Positions 43,334 through 53,070 are shown, counted from the stretch's first letter. The stretch is 64,000 nucleotides of DNA from JAHEEL01 sp963785245 (GCA_963785245.1 CAWAUO010000002.1:1-64000), one strand, 5' to 3'. Notes: a model not told the origin generated them from the letters alone. Numbers and translations are program-made.

Positions 43334-44455
43334 CTATCCGGTCCTCGGGTCCGATGGCGGCAGCATCTCCCGGCCTTCCTGGACGCCGATCACCGTAGCG
43401 CCGGACCCGACCAGGCCGACGCCGGCAATCACCGCGAGGCCGGTCAACGAACCGAGGTCCACGAACGCTCCACCAAGGATCGGCCCGATCGCGCGCCCGA
43501 CGGCCATGAGGCCTTGCGCGTCCCCTGCCCGTTCGCTCGGCGCCAGCGAACGATCGGACAGCATCTGGAGAACACCCGGGATCCCCATCCAGAAGGCAAA
43601 TCCCCACCACGCCATCCCGACGAAGAAGAACACGGGTGGACCGAAGACCGTCATCACCGCGGCCGGTCCGATCGAAGCGAGCCACCATCCCGGTCGCCGA
43701 TGTCTGGACGCCAGACGTGCGCCGAGCAGACCGCCGGCCGCATTGAGACTGAACGCGATGGAGGCCGCGAACTCCGGGATCCCATGGATGTCGCGAGCAA
43801 CGAGTGCCTCGTTGATGAAGAGCGCCGACCCAAACAGGGTTGCACCAGCGAGCCCTACCAAGAGAACCCGATTCGAGCGCGACCGGCTCACGACGCCTCT
43901 CTGTCTCCGTTCGCCGCTGATCTTCGCTCCCAAGACAACGGCCGGGATGGTGGCGACGGCCATCAGGACGTACACTGCCCGGTCGCCGCTGCTTGCCGCG
44001 TACGCCAGAATCGGGGCGGCAATGAGCGTCGTAATCGGGCCGGTGGAAGCGATCGCGGCCATCGAGGTGCGTACCTTCATCGCGTTCGTCCAGGCCAGCC
44101 ACGTCATGGTGCCCGCGGCGAAGCCGGCGGCGAGACGCAGGACCACCAAGACTCCGAAGATGTCGGGGACCGCGCTCAAGAGGTTCAGTACGACGAGGCT
44201 CAAGGCGGCGAAGCGCAGGATCCGTCCAGTCGGGGCCAGAAGCCGAGGGAGCACGAAGTTGGCCGCGGCGAACGCACCGACCTGAGCAACCGAGACGGCG
44301 CCGACGGCGCCCTCGCTGACGCCATACCGCTCTGCGATCGGCGTGATCAGCCACGGCGTTGCGGCGTACATGAGCGCGACCGCGGCGGTCGCCCCGATGA
44401 GAGCGATCGGAGCGCGCCGGCCGGAGCCATACGCAATACGAGTGGGACCCTGCAC
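43334..44455 (-). CDS. MFS transporter
   Basis: A 373-residue protein with 10-12 hydrophobic segments: PIALIGATAAVALMYAATPW first, then the loop with FVLPRLLAPTGRILRF, and VGRAIGPILGGAFVDLG near the end. Somewhat short for an MFS protein but evenly built. The GTG at 44455 is preferred because similarity-like residues begin there; an ATG 30 codons in is possible. It is divergent from the SRPBCC/ADH pair across 102 bases. Substrate unknown. Confidence 0.72.
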   Translation of the reverse strand: MQGPTRIAYGSGRRAPIALIGATAAVALMYAATPWLITPIAERYGVSEGAVGAVSVAQVGAFAAANFVLPRLLAPTGRILRFAALSLVVLNLLSAVPDIFGVLVVLRLAAGFAAGTMTWLAWTNAMKVRTSMAAIASTGPITTLIAAPILAYAASSGDRAVYVLMAVATIPAVVLGAKISGERRQRGVVSRSRSNRVLLVGLAGATLFGSALFINEALVARDIHGIPEFAASIAFSLNAAGGLLGARLASRHRRPGWWLASIGPAAVMTVFGPPVFFFVGMAWWGFAFWMGIPGVLQMLSDRSLAPSERAGDAQGLMAVGRAIGPILGGAFVDLGSLTGLAVIAGVGLVGSGATVIGVQEGREMLPPSDPRTG

Positions 44456-44557
44456 CTGCGGATTGTGGCAGGCCAAACCTGGCCAGGCGAGAACTCCGAC
44501 CCGGGAGACCACACGGATACGATATGGTCGGTGTCGGCTGCAGAAGGATCTGATTGG

Positions 44558-45052
44558 ATGAGTGTGGAGATTCACGACGGGATGGCCGTCTGCGTCACCC
44601 GCCGCTTCGATCAGGACCCCGCGGCGTTGTTTCGAGCGTTCACCGAGCCGGAGATCGCTGCTCGGTGGATGTGGGCCGGCCTTGGCTCGGATCCCAAGGC
44701 GCGGATCGATCTCCGGGTGGGCGGCCGGTATCGGATTGCGATCACCGCCGATCCGGCTGATCACCGGTGGCCGGGCCCGGAGAGAGCCATGGAGGGCGTC
44801 TACATCGAGATCGTGCCGAACACGCGCCTCGTCTATACCGTGCATTGGGATGCCGATGTCGGATACAACCGCCCTGGTCTCGACGCGATCGACGAGGCGA
44901 TCATCGTGGAGTTCCTCCCGTCCCGGGCGGGTACCGATCTCAGCATCCAGCACGTCGGGTTGCCGGGGGATGTCGTCTCGGCCGAAGCACACGCCCAGGG
45001 CATCGAAGCCGGCCTGGACGTCCTGGCGGCGCTGCTCAGCGAGATCGAATGA
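44558..45052 (+). CDS. SRPBCC / AHSA1 domain protein
   Basis: A 164-residue AHSA1-like protein: TRRFDQDPAALFRAFTEPEI, ARWMWAGLG, IDLRVGGRYRIAI, GVYIEIVPNTRLVYTVHWD and the C-terminal helix QGIEAGLDVLAALLSEIE. Its TGA overlaps the ATG of the alcohol dehydrogenase (ATGA), so the two are translationally coupled. AHSA1-like proteins bind hydrophobic ligands; the pairing suggests substrate handling for the dehydrogenase, which is inference. Confidence 0.8.
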   Translation: MSVEIHDGMAVCVTRRFDQDPAALFRAFTEPEIAARWMWAGLGSDPKARIDLRVGGRYRIAITADPADHRWPGPERAMEGVYIEIVPNTRLVYTVHWDADVGYNRPGLDAIDEAIIVEFLPSRAGTDLSIQHVGLPGDVVSAEAHAQGIEAGLDVLAALLSEIE

Positions 45053-46083
45053 GAGCCGTCGTCTACTCAGCATTTGAAGGTCCGATTTCCGTCGACGAAG
45101 TCCGCGAACCGCGTCCCGAACCCGATGGTGTGGTCGTGCGTGTGGAAGCCACCGGGCTCTGTCTGAGCGACTGGCACGGTTGGATGGGCCACGATCCGGA
45201 CATCACTCTCCCCCACATCCCCGGTCACGAACTTGCCGGGACCATCGTTGAGGCCGGACGCAGTGTCTTGCAGTGGCAGGTCGGCGACCGCGTCACCGTG
45301 CCGTTTGTGGCCGGCTGCGGGGCATGCGAGGACTGCGAGCGGGGCGACGAGCACGTCTGTGCATACCAGTTCCAGCCCGGCTTCACCGGACCCGGATCCT
45401 TCGCCGAATTCGTTGCGCTCCGGTTCGCGGATCGGAATCTGGTCGCGATCCCCGATGCGATACAGACGGCTACCGCTGCGCTCTTGGGTTGCCGCTTCGG
45501 TACGGCATTCCGTGCCGTTGTGGATCAGGGGCGGGTCCGCGAGGGCGAGTGGGTGGCCGTCCATGGCTGTGGTGGTGTGGGTCTTGCTGCGCTCATGATC
45601 GCTCTGGCCCATGGGGCCCGCGTGGTGGCAATCGACCCGGCTCCGGACGCGCGGGCGTTCGCTGCGTCCCTCGGTGCGGAGGCAACCATCTCCGAAGCTG
45701 CCCCCGATGCCATTGCTGAGGCCGTGCAAACGGTGACCGGTGGCGGACCGCACCTTTCAATCGATGCTGTGGGCCATCCGGCGGCGGTCGGGGCGTCCGT
45801 CGCCTCGCTGCGCCGGCGAGGTCGCCACGTTCAGGTCGGCCTCCTCCCGGCCAATGCCACCCCTGTGCCGATGGGAACCGTCATCGGCCGCGAACTCGAG
45901 ATTCTGGGAAGCCATGGGATGCAGGCCCACCGCTACCCTGAGATGCTGCAGATGATCGCCAACGGTCGCCTGGCGCCCGACAAACTCGTCACCCGGACGA
46001 TCTCGCTCGACGATGTGCCCTCCGCGCTCCCAGCCATGGGCTACGCCCACCCCCCGGGCATCACAGTCGTTGCCTCGCTGTGA
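45049..46083 (+). CDS. zinc-dependent alcohol dehydrogenase (MDR family)
   Basis: A 344-residue medium-chain dehydrogenase. Catalytic zinc site: Cys-LSDWHG and GHELAGTI; structural zinc lobe: CGACEDCERGDEHVC with four cysteines; NAD-binding GCGGVGLAA. It oxidises an alcohol or reduces an aldehyde; the exact compound is unknown. It is coupled by a four-base overlap to the SRPBCC gene. Full length, motifs intact. Confidence 0.88.
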   Translation: MRAVVYSAFEGPISVDEVREPRPEPDGVVVRVEATGLCLSDWHGWMGHDPDITLPHIPGHELAGTIVEAGRSVLQWQVGDRVTVPFVAGCGACEDCERGDEHVCAYQFQPGFTGPGSFAEFVALRFADRNLVAIPDAIQTATAALLGCRFGTAFRAVVDQGRVREGEWVAVHGCGGVGLAALMIALAHGARVVAIDPAPDARAFAASLGAEATISEAAPDAIAEAVQTVTGGGPHLSIDAVGHPAAVGASVASLRRRGRHVQVGLLPANATPVPMGTVIGRELEILGSHGMQAHRYPEMLQMIANGRLAPDKLVTRTISLDDVPSALPAMGYAHPPGITVVASL

Positions 46084-46120
46084 CGCCGCGGCGCGGTACC
46101 GATACGCTTCGGGTGCGCCG

Positions 46121-46145
46121 GGCTGGTAGCTGGCGGCTGGTAGCT
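46121..46145 (+). repeat. short tandem repeat GGCTGGTAGCT x2
   Basis: GGCTGGTAGCT occurs at 46121-46131 and 46135-46145, three bases apart, in the gap between the alcohol dehydrogenase and the cupin gene, just upstream of the cupin promoter hexamer TACACT (46155-46160). Spacing of 14 bp is not a whole helical turn; function unknown. Confidence 0.4.
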
Positions 46146-46167
46146 CTCCCCCCGTACACTCCCTTGC

Positions 46168-46497
46168 ATGACCGAACTAGCTTCTTTCACCCTCATTCCC
46201 CACCTCCTCGACGACATCGAGATCCCAAAGGACGGCACCCTCAGTCGCGTGCTGTTCAAAGGTGATGATGTCCGTGTCGTCGTGTTCGCTTTCGACGAAG
46301 GGCAGGAGCTGACCGACCACACAGCTGCTGTTCCGGCGATCCTCCAGGTCGTTCAGGGCCGCCTCGGTCTCATGCTTGGCGACGAGTCGGTTGAGGTCTC
46401 GGCCGACTCGTGGGTGTACATGCAGGCGAACCTGAACCATGCGGTGATTGCCCTTGAGCCGAGCGTGATGCTCCTCACCCTGCAGCGCGGGGCGTAG
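46168..46497 (+). CDS. small cupin domain protein
   Basis: A 109-residue single-domain cupin: VVVFAFDEGQELTDHTAAVPA (motif 1, with one His kept) and SWVYMQANLNHAVIAL (motif 2 His). It may bind a metal and act as an enzyme or sensor; which is unknown. The ATG is 7 bases after TACACT (46155-46160), leaderless type. Confidence 0.8.
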   Translation: MTELASFTLIPHLLDDIEIPKDGTLSRVLFKGDDVRVVVFAFDEGQELTDHTAAVPAILQVVQGRLGLMLGDESVEVSADSWVYMQANLNHAVIALEPSVMLLTLQRGA

Positions 46498-46506
46498 CCG
46501 GGTCTC

Positions 46507-46956
46507 TCAGCCGGTCGCGCGAGCGGCTTCGTACCCTTCGATGAAGTCATCGAGCGACGTTGAGCGTATGGTCTCGGCAACCAGGTCAATCGCCACGTCG
46601 TCAGCAGTCTTGAACCGAAGACACGACCGCCCCATGTCCAGCTTCTTCCCCGTTTCGAGGTATCGCGCCTTGAAGCGTTCCTCGCCGCCGGGCACGAATG
46701 CCACGTTCGTGAGGTACAGAGCGAGGTGCCGCTTCTGCGCGGCCAGTGCGAGGAACATCAGTGGCTGACCGTTGTAGGTTTCCGAATAGAGGTCGAGCGG
46801 GACTTCGTAGGTGATCATCCCCCATCGCATCGTCTCGACCTAGCCCTCCGGCAGGTCTTCCAGGATCACGTCTCGAATCTGCTCGACGTCGGCGCGTCGT
46901 TCCATCGGCAGCTCGGAGAGGTATTTGTCGACGGATGTGGCACTGCTGCGGACCAT
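46507..46956 (-). CDS. DUF1801 family protein with internal TAG codon
   Basis: From the ATG at 46956 a 150-codon frame reads SATSVDKYLSELPMERRADV, IRDVILEDLPEG, then TAG (46842-46840), then VETMRWGMITYEVPLDLYSE and a normal DUF1801 C-terminus. The TAG stands where the family has Tyr (PEGYVETMRWGM), so one base change from TAC explains it. Everything else is conserved, including ETYNGQPLMFLALAAQKRHL. As read, only a 38-residue peptide or an internal start at 46830 (MRWGM) would be made. The family is an uncharacterised iron/uptake-related fold. Confidence 0.72.
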
Positions 46957-47013
46957 GGATCGACCACAACGTGGGGTCAGTCCGCACCGGATCGATGGTG
47001 TACGCCGACAGTC

Positions 47014-48123
47014 TCAATGAGGAGACTGCAGCACCTTGCCCGTCCAGACTGCGACCGCCGTTCTCGCCGCGACGATGACCCACACGACCGCCAGCGCAGC
47101 GAGCACGGCCACGTAGAACCAACGGATGCTGACGAACCCCGTCACCTTCCACGCCACACCGGTGGACACCGCGAGAGCCCCCAGCGGGAACGTATAGGCC
47201 CACCAGGACAGCGCATAGGGGAAGTCGAGTTGGCGAAGATAGGAGGCCACCACAACAACGGCCATCACGAACGCCCACGCGGCGAAACCCCAGGCGATGA
47301 GAATTCCGAGTACAGAAATGGCCCCTACCGCATCTGCCGAGAGATCGATGGGTGTACCGGCTTCGAACAGACGCATCAGCTTGAACAGGCCAACCGCGAT
47401 GATGGCGGTCGGAGCAATAGCGATGAACGACGTCGCCGCGAACTTGCTCACGGGCAGGGACTCGAGAACGTATCGCTGGTAGACCAACGCTCCGATGTAT
47501 ACGAAGAGCACGAGCCCAACGCCAAGGCTGATCATCGAGATGAGGAACGTCAACTCGAAGCGGTCGGGGAAGAGGAGCGCGAGTTCGAGTCCTCCGACTG
47601 GGATCAGCAGGTTGGCGACCGGCGGGATGAACCATCCGAAGTTCGCATGGGACAGTTCGATTGAGGTGCTCCGGTAGACCCGGGGTAGCACCACGAACCC
47701 GGCGATGTAGATGCCGGCGCTGCCGACGAGCCACAGCCAGAACGCGATCTCTTCGGACGCGGACCGGCTGAAGAAGATCTCCGGATACTTGAGCAGGTCC
47801 AGAGCGACGACCACGATGGCGATCGGCATCGTCGGGAAGAAGCTGGCGGCGATCGGATGATGCAGGTCGTTCCTGACCGCGTCTGGAAACATGAAGAACC
47901 GGAGGATCCACGGGACCAGGATCACCATGAACATCCCGGCTGCCAACATGATGAATCCGGCAGCGACCGGTTCCACCCATGAAGCGTCGACGAATGAGAT
48001 GGCCAGCGGTACCACGGCGGTGCCCATCACCGCGGCAAACCATGCCGGGTTGAAGTATCGGATCGTGTCTCGAATGCTCGGTCGAGCCGATGCAGTTTCG
48101 GGCATGCGCTCCCTCTGAGCCAT
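47014..48123 (-). CDS. TDT family transporter (TehA/SLAC1-like)
   Basis: A 369-residue membrane protein with ten predicted helices in the TDT/SLAC1 pattern: FNPAWFAAVMGTAVVPLAIS in helix 1, FPTMPIAIVVVALDLLKYPE, VLPRVYRSTSIELSHANFGWFIPPVANLLIP, and SWWAYTFPLGALAVST, which carries the conserved FP of this family. Members export tellurite, sulfite or dicarboxylates, or act as anion channels; which applies here is unknown. ATG start after AGAGGGAGC. Confidence 0.85.
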   Translation of the reverse strand: MAQRERMPETASARPSIRDTIRYFNPAWFAAVMGTAVVPLAISFVDASWVEPVAAGFIMLAAGMFMVILVPWILRFFMFPDAVRNDLHHPIAASFFPTMPIAIVVVALDLLKYPEIFFSRSASEEIAFWLWLVGSAGIYIAGFVVLPRVYRSTSIELSHANFGWFIPPVANLLIPVGGLELALLFPDRFELTFLISMISLGVGLVLFVYIGALVYQRYVLESLPVSKFAATSFIAIAPTAIIAVGLFKLMRLFEAGTPIDLSADAVGAISVLGILIAWGFAAWAFVMAVVVVASYLRQLDFPYALSWWAYTFPLGALAVSTGVAWKVTGFVSIRWFYVAVLAALAVVWVIVAARTAVAVWTGKVLQSPH

Positions 48124-48276
48124 ACGGGGCCGACTGGCGACCGCCGGGAAGCATACGACCTTCAGGAGCCACCAGAATCGGCGCTCCGTCGGAGGAGCGC
48201 CCCGGCCTGCGGCTGAGCCGGATTGATATCGGACGCCGCCGCCAACGGACTCCCGCCGTCCCCTTGGAGGCTCCCC

Positions 48277-48618
48277 TTGAGACGAATACTCCTACTTCTG
48301 GTCGCCGTGGCAGTCGTGGATGCTGCCTGTTCGGCTGACGACACCGATGACACCACAGTGGTAGCTGTCTCCCCGTCGGACGGAGTCCATGATCACTGCG
48401 ACCACGGCCCCACTGTGATCGCAGTCCTGCATGACCTGAACCTCGCGGCCCGGTTCAGTGACGTCATCCTGCTCGATCAGGGGCCGGGTGCCGCGCACGG
48501 TCCGGCGGACACGGTCCTCACCGCCGATGACCTCTCGGACGTCTCCGGACATCCGATTGCCGTGGCGGACCATCCGCTCCGCCCTGGGAGCTTGATTCTG
48601 CCGCGTCCCGGGGTGTGA
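48277..48618 (+). pseudogene. haem/iron ABC transporter remnant: hmuT' fused to 'hmuV
   Basis: The first 35 codons encode a lipoprotein signal (RRILLLLVAVAVVDAACSAD) and TTVVAVSPSDGVHD, as in a haem-binding lipoprotein (HmuT type). The frame then switches to TVIAVLHDLNLAARFSDVIL, LDQGPGAAHGPADTVLTADD and HPIAVADHPLRPG, the C-terminus of an HmuV ATPase after Walker B. The permease and the rest of both genes are absent. One deletion of about 3 kb inside an hmuTUV operon explains this. A TTG start with GGAGG at six bases may still give a small secreted peptide. Confidence 0.65.
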
Positions 48619-48619
48619 G

Positions 48620-49660
48620 CTAGAAGCCGAGATACTTGCGGGTGCTCGGCCCGACCAGACCGTCGACGCGCAAACCGAGCTCTTCCTGGAATGCGAGTAC
48701 AGCGAGTTCCGTCTTGCTGCCGAAGATTCCGTCCGCCGGACCGGGCGAGTAGCCAGCGCTCGTGAGGAGTTCCTGCACCCGCAGCACGTCCGTGCCTCGA
48801 CTCCCCTTCCTGAGGATCCCGGAGGTGGTGACGCTCGGGGAGGATTCATCGTCAGAGCGATTCTTGAGCGCGGCTCGGGTCACCCGACCGGCAAGGCCGT
48901 CGGCCTTGAGACCGGCGTCGGATTGAAATGCGGCCACTGCGCCGACGGTCTGTGAACCACTGATGCCGTCAACCGGTCCCGGGGTGTAGCCGAGTTCGGT
49001 GAGGACCTTCTGGAGTTGTCGAACGTCTGCGCCGCGCACGCCGGCCCGAAGGAGGCGGTATCCGTCGAACAACGGATCGGCCGGTCCCCACCCCAGGTAG
49101 TTGCCGCCCGCATTCGCGAGCGCCTGGAACGGATTCACAATCACCCCCTGAGGATCACGGAGCTCGAAGTGCAGGTGGGGCGCCGTGTACTCGGCTGCCT
49201 GCGAGTCACCCACCCATCCGATGAGCTGCCCCGCCTTCACACGGACGCCCGGGACAATGCCGTCTGCGATCCCCCAGGCCTTCCCATCGTCCGTGCCCGG
49301 AGTGTCATTGTTGAGGTGGATGTACCAGGACTCCCAGCCGTCGTCATGACGCAGTGCAACGGTGCAGCACCGATCAGGGTTCATGTGGCTCTTCGATGTC
49401 CAGTTGACGAGGCGGATCGTTCCGTCGGCCGCAGCAACAACCGGGACCATCTTGTCGGCCATCAGGTCTTGGGCGTGGTGAATCCCGCCGGAGCGTGCGG
49501 CCCAGAACCAGTCGGAGAAGTGGTGGTTGCCGTCCACCGGGAACACGAGCGGATAGTCGACCAGTTCGCCCTCGTCGTGGGTCGCCGCCAATGCCGGTAG
49601 GGCGGTGAGGGCTACGAGCAAGGTGATGGTCGCGGTGATCGACCGCACAATCGTCTTCAT
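48620..49660 (-). CDS. M23 peptidase with two peptidoglycan-binding domains
   Basis: A 346-residue secreted protein. Signal peptide 1-25 (ITLLVALTALPALAA). M23 LytM-type domain: GGIHHAQDLMADK holds HxxxD, and HLHFELRD holds the final His. Two PG_binding_1 domains follow (about 208-270 and 285-346): ADVRQLQKVLTELGYTPGPV, TDVLRVQELLTSAGYSPGPA, each with GxxG and AVxxFQ. It should cut peptide bridges in the cell wall. GGAG lies before the ATG. Confidence 0.88.
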   Translation of the reverse strand: MKTIVRSITATITLLVALTALPALAATHDEGELVDYPLVFPVDGNHHFSDWFWAARSGGIHHAQDLMADKMVPVVAAADGTIRLVNWTSKSHMNPDRCCTVALRHDDGWESWYIHLNNDTPGTDDGKAWGIADGIVPGVRVKAGQLIGWVGDSQAAEYTAPHLHFELRDPQGVIVNPFQALANAGGNYLGWGPADPLFDGYRLLRAGVRGADVRQLQKVLTELGYTPGPVDGISGSQTVGAVAAFQSDAGLKADGLAGRVTRAALKNRSDDESSPSVTTSGILRKGSRGTDVLRVQELLTSAGYSPGPADGIFGSKTELAVLAFQEELGLRVDGLVGPSTRKYLGF

Positions 49661-49740
49661 GGGAACTCCAACGCTAGGTCTTCGTCGCGTTATCGGACAC
49701 GTCGAGAGCGTTCCTAAGGAATCTGTCGAGCCGTCTCTGC

Positions 49741-50244
49741 TCACCGCGCTGCACGGAGGGGCAGATCGACGTCGACGGTCACGATCGGATCGACGCGCAG
49801 CATCAGCATTCGGGGCGGTTCGAGACCCCACCATCGAACGTCGAACTCGCCGGTGCCTACGAGTCGCGGTCCGGGTGCGAGCCCGAGTTCACCTTCGACC
49901 AACATCGAGGCGCCGAGGAATTCGATCGTGCCTGTGACCGTCGCGTGCCGGGAGTCCGCTCGCACGACCGATTCGAGAGTCGCCACGATCGTCGGGTGAG
50001 TTCCCGAGTCGAACCTTCGCTTCATTTCGCGGTCGATGAGCGGGCTGCCGGATGAGAGCCCCGCAAGAGGGACCTCGAGTTGTCCGTCGAATTCACCCGT
50101 GTCGACGAACTCGGCTCCGTCGATGGTCGCCCGAAACCAACCCGACGCTGATCCGACCGATCGGACTGGGTGAACGGATGACGAGGCGCCGAAGACCACC
50201 GTTGCCAACGTTGCGTCAACGGTGTAGAGGGTTGCGGGCTCCAT
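49741..50244 (-). CDS. YceI-like domain protein
   Basis: A 167-residue beta-barrel protein resembling YceI lipocalins, which bind isoprenoid or amphiphilic ligands: TLYTVDATLATVVFGASSSV, GWFRATIDGAEFVDTGEFDG, SPLIDREMKRRFDSGTHPTI and a strand-rich end. No signal peptide, so it is probably cytoplasmic. It starts 11 bases after the TrkH stop and should share its transcript. Confidence 0.68.
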   Translation of the reverse strand: MEPATLYTVDATLATVVFGASSSVHPVRSVGSASGWFRATIDGAEFVDTGEFDGQLEVPLAGLSSGSPLIDREMKRRFDSGTHPTIVATLESVVRADSRHATVTGTIEFLGASMLVEGELGLAPGPRLVGTGEFDVRWWGLEPPRMLMLRVDPIVTVDVDLPLRAAR

Positions 50245-50255
50245 TCGGCGTGAAC

Positions 50256-51734
50256 TCAGCGGCGCCAGAACGAGGCGGTGAAGAGCAGAATCACCGGGTA
50301 GATCTCGAGACGACCCAGGATCATCAAGGTGGCCAGAATCCACTTGGCGGGTGCGGCGATCCCGGCGTAGGTTCCCGCCGGTCCGACGAATCCCAGTCCC
50401 GGTCCCACGTTGCCGATCGCGGATGCAGCGGCCGATGCACCGGTCACGAGGTCGGTCTCCGGGCCCCAGGCACTCTGGGCATACAGGAGTAGAACCGTCC
50501 CGACGGTGAAAGCAACGACATACACCACGACATAGGTGTGGACGGTCGAAACCACCTCCCGGGGCAGAGCGGTCTTCCCGAAGCGGGAGACTGACACTAC
50601 GCGTGGCCTGGTCAGGCGCCGTACCTCGCTCGCCGCCGACTTGAAAACGATCGCCACGCGGTACGTCTTCAGAGCACCCGTCGTCGACCCCGACATGCCA
50701 CCAACGAACATCATGAGCAGGATCACGCTCAGGGCAGCAGCCGGGAACACCGCATAGTTGGTGACGACGAAGCCCGTCCCGGTGATTGTGGCGATTGCCG
50801 TGAAGACCGCTTCGCGAACGGGGATTCCGGTTCCATCGAGGTACAGCGCGATCATCAGCATGGCGATCCCGATGAGGAGGCTGGTGATGTAGTAGCGAAA
50901 CTGGGGTCTTCGCACGTAGTCCACGGGCGCTCGGAGCGCCCGAATGTGGAGGGCAAATGATGCACCGGCAATGACCATGAATACGATGATGACCCACTGC
51001 GTGTACGGCGAGAACGCTTCGATTGATCCCGACTCGGTGCTGAAGCCTCCGGTTGAGGTTGTCGTCAGGGCATGGGCCACCGCCTCGAAGAGCGACATAT
51101 CGCCCACAGCGAGAAAGACCGCAACGACCACGGTGAGCACGGCGTAGAAGCCCCAGAGCCGCAGAGCAGTGCCGCGGTACCGAGGGGTCAGACGGTCCGG
51201 TTCGGGACCGGGCGCTTCGGCTCGCGCAAGCTGCAGACCTCCAGCTCCGACGAGCGGCAGCACCGCGATCGAGAGCACGATGATCCCCATCCCGCCGAGC
51301 CACTGCATGGTCGCCCTCCAGAACAGCAATCCACGGGACACCGCGGACAGGTTCTCAAATGCGGTAGCACCGGTCGTGGTGTATCCGGCGGTGCTCTCGA
51401 AAATGGAGTCGGTGAAGCCGAGCGTTCCGTCCAGGAGGAACGGAAGAGATCCGAACGCAATCACGGCAACCCAGGCAATCGCCACACCGGCGAACGCGTC
51501 CTTTGGCCGCAGCCGCTCCGGGCGGCCGGCAAGCACAACGACCGCCGCCCCCGCCGCGCCGGTTGCTGCGGCCGAGATCGCGAAGTGGAGCGCGGTCTCG
51601 GTCTCTCCATAGAACAGCGACACGAGCAGCGCGGGCAGATTCGCCAGGCCGCCCGCAATCAGGACCACGCCGACGATGTAGAAGATCCGTCTCGGAGTTG
51701 GCGTCGCCGCCCAGCCGCGGGATCGGATCGCCAC
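50256..51734 (-). CDS. trkH: potassium uptake protein TrkH
   Basis: A 492-residue channel-like subunit with about ten helices and four pore loops whose filters contain TTTGATAF, TTTSTGGFS, TITGTGF and SAIGNVGPG. The FVGGMSGSTTGALK segment is typical. It makes the K+ pore, gated by TrkA. GTG start, 3 bases after the TrkA stop. Confidence 0.92.
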   Translation of the reverse strand: MAIRSRGWAATPTPRRIFYIVGVVLIAGGLANLPALLVSLFYGETETALHFAISAAATGAAGAAVVVLAGRPERLRPKDAFAGVAIAWVAVIAFGSLPFLLDGTLGFTDSIFESTAGYTTTGATAFENLSAVSRGLLFWRATMQWLGGMGIIVLSIAVLPLVGAGGLQLARAEAPGPEPDRLTPRYRGTALRLWGFYAVLTVVVAVFLAVGDMSLFEAVAHALTTTSTGGFSTESGSIEAFSPYTQWVIIVFMVIAGASFALHIRALRAPVDYVRRPQFRYYITSLLIGIAMLMIALYLDGTGIPVREAVFTAIATITGTGFVVTNYAVFPAAALSVILLMMFVGGMSGSTTGALKTYRVAIVFKSAASEVRRLTRPRVVSVSRFGKTALPREVVSTVHTYVVVYVVAFTVGTVLLLYAQSAWGPETDLVTGASAAASAIGNVGPGLGFVGPAGTYAGIAAPAKWILATLMILGRLEIYPVILLFTASFWRR

Positions 51735-51737
51735 CGT

Positions 51738-53070
51738 CTACGCCCCGAACAGGCGTTCAACGGTTCCCACGGACTCCGGAGTCGCCAGCACGACCACTCG
51801 ATCGCCGTCCTCGAAACGGGATCCGCCCCGGGGAACGATCGCCGTGCCGTTGCGCAGGATCGCTCCGATCACTGCCCCTTCCGGCACACCCAACTCCCCC
51901 ACCGACACTCCGATGGCAGGGGCCGGATTCAGGATCTCAATCTCGAGCGCCTCGATACCGCCGGTCATGAAATCGGCCGCTGATACGATCGCTCCGCGCC
52001 GCACGAAACGGAGAACGGCATTGGCTGCCGCAACCTTGGCGGATACGCCGGCGTTCACGCCAATCGAGGGCATGAGGTCGAACAGCTCCACCCTGTTGAA
52101 TCGCGACACCGTGGTCGACGCCCCGAGCCGATGAGCGATCAGACACGCCAGCATGTTGACGGCATCGCTCCGCGTGAGTCCCAGCAAGGCATCGCCTGGC
52201 GACACCTCAAGGTTCTGGAGCACGCGGTGGGTCGGTGGGATCGGCGACCACGACATCGATCTTCGGATGCCTGGCCGCGATTTCGCGTGCCCGATCTGGA
52301 ATGTTGTGCACAACGAGCACGCGGTGTCCCGCTTCGCGAAGGGCCGCGGCACTCAACTCCGCAACTCGGCCTCCACCGACGACGATGACGCGGTCGATCT
52401 TGGTTGGATGGGCCCCGATGAGTTGGCTGGCTCGGTTGATGTCATTGCCTTCGACGACGACCAGGATCTTGTCGAACGCCTCGATGACGGTCCGCCCGCG
52501 CCCCATGAGGGTGCGATCGTCGCGAACGATCGACGCGATCACACAATCCCAACCGCTGAGCGAGTCGCGCATCTCGGCGAGGGAACGTCCGACCAGTGGC
52601 GAGTCGGCCGTCACGATTCCCCCCAGCACAACCGCCGCGCCGTCGCCGAATTGGAAGTAGTCGCTGAGACCGGGATGGGCCACGAGGCCGACCAGTTTCT
52701 CGGCAACCGCAGCACGGGGGTCGATAATGGCCTCGATGCCGAAGCCGAGTACGACATCCTGGAGCTCGGTGTTCTCGATCCGGGCGACTGTTCGGCTGCA
52801 CCCAAGGGACCGAGCGGATTGGCACGCGAGAACGTTCGCGCCGTCATTGTCGGAGACGGCGAACAGGATATCGGCGCGTTCCACGCCGGCGCGCTTCAGC
52901 ACACTTGGATTCGCGCCGTTCCCCTCGATCACCTGAGCGTCGAGACGCTCACGCAGGTGCGTGGCGCGGCGGGCGTCTGCCTCGACGATTGCGACGTCCT
53001 CGCCTTCTGCAACGAGACGTTCAGCGAGGTGAGAGCCGTCGGCCCCTCCCCCAACGATCACGAACCTCAT
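51738..53070 (-). CDS. trkA: potassium uptake regulator TrkA (frameshifted)
   Basis: About 443 residues after correction. First RCK domain: MRFVIVGGGADGSHLAERL (NAD/ATP-binding GxGxxG) and VIEGNGANPSVLKRAGVERA. Second: VIVVGGGRVAELSAAALREA, then a break after VVVADPTD. The other frame continues RVLQNLEVSPGDALLGLTRS, through FNRVELFDLMPSIGV and two RCK_C domains, ending SVGTVERLFGA. The break lies at 52226-52231, where dropping one base restores DPTDPRVLQNLEV. Both halves are well preserved, so a sequencing error is likely. TrkA binds TrkH and gates K+ entry. Confidence 0.9.

Noticed and set aside
46121..46145. GGCTGGTAGCT pair as a CRISPR or direct-repeat operator array
   Set aside because: Only two 11-base units with a 3-base gap; too short and too few.
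46840..46842. TAG as a pyrrolysine or other recoded codon
   Set aside because: The position is a conserved Tyr one base away from TAG, no Pyl gene is in the window, and nearby indels suggest base-call error.
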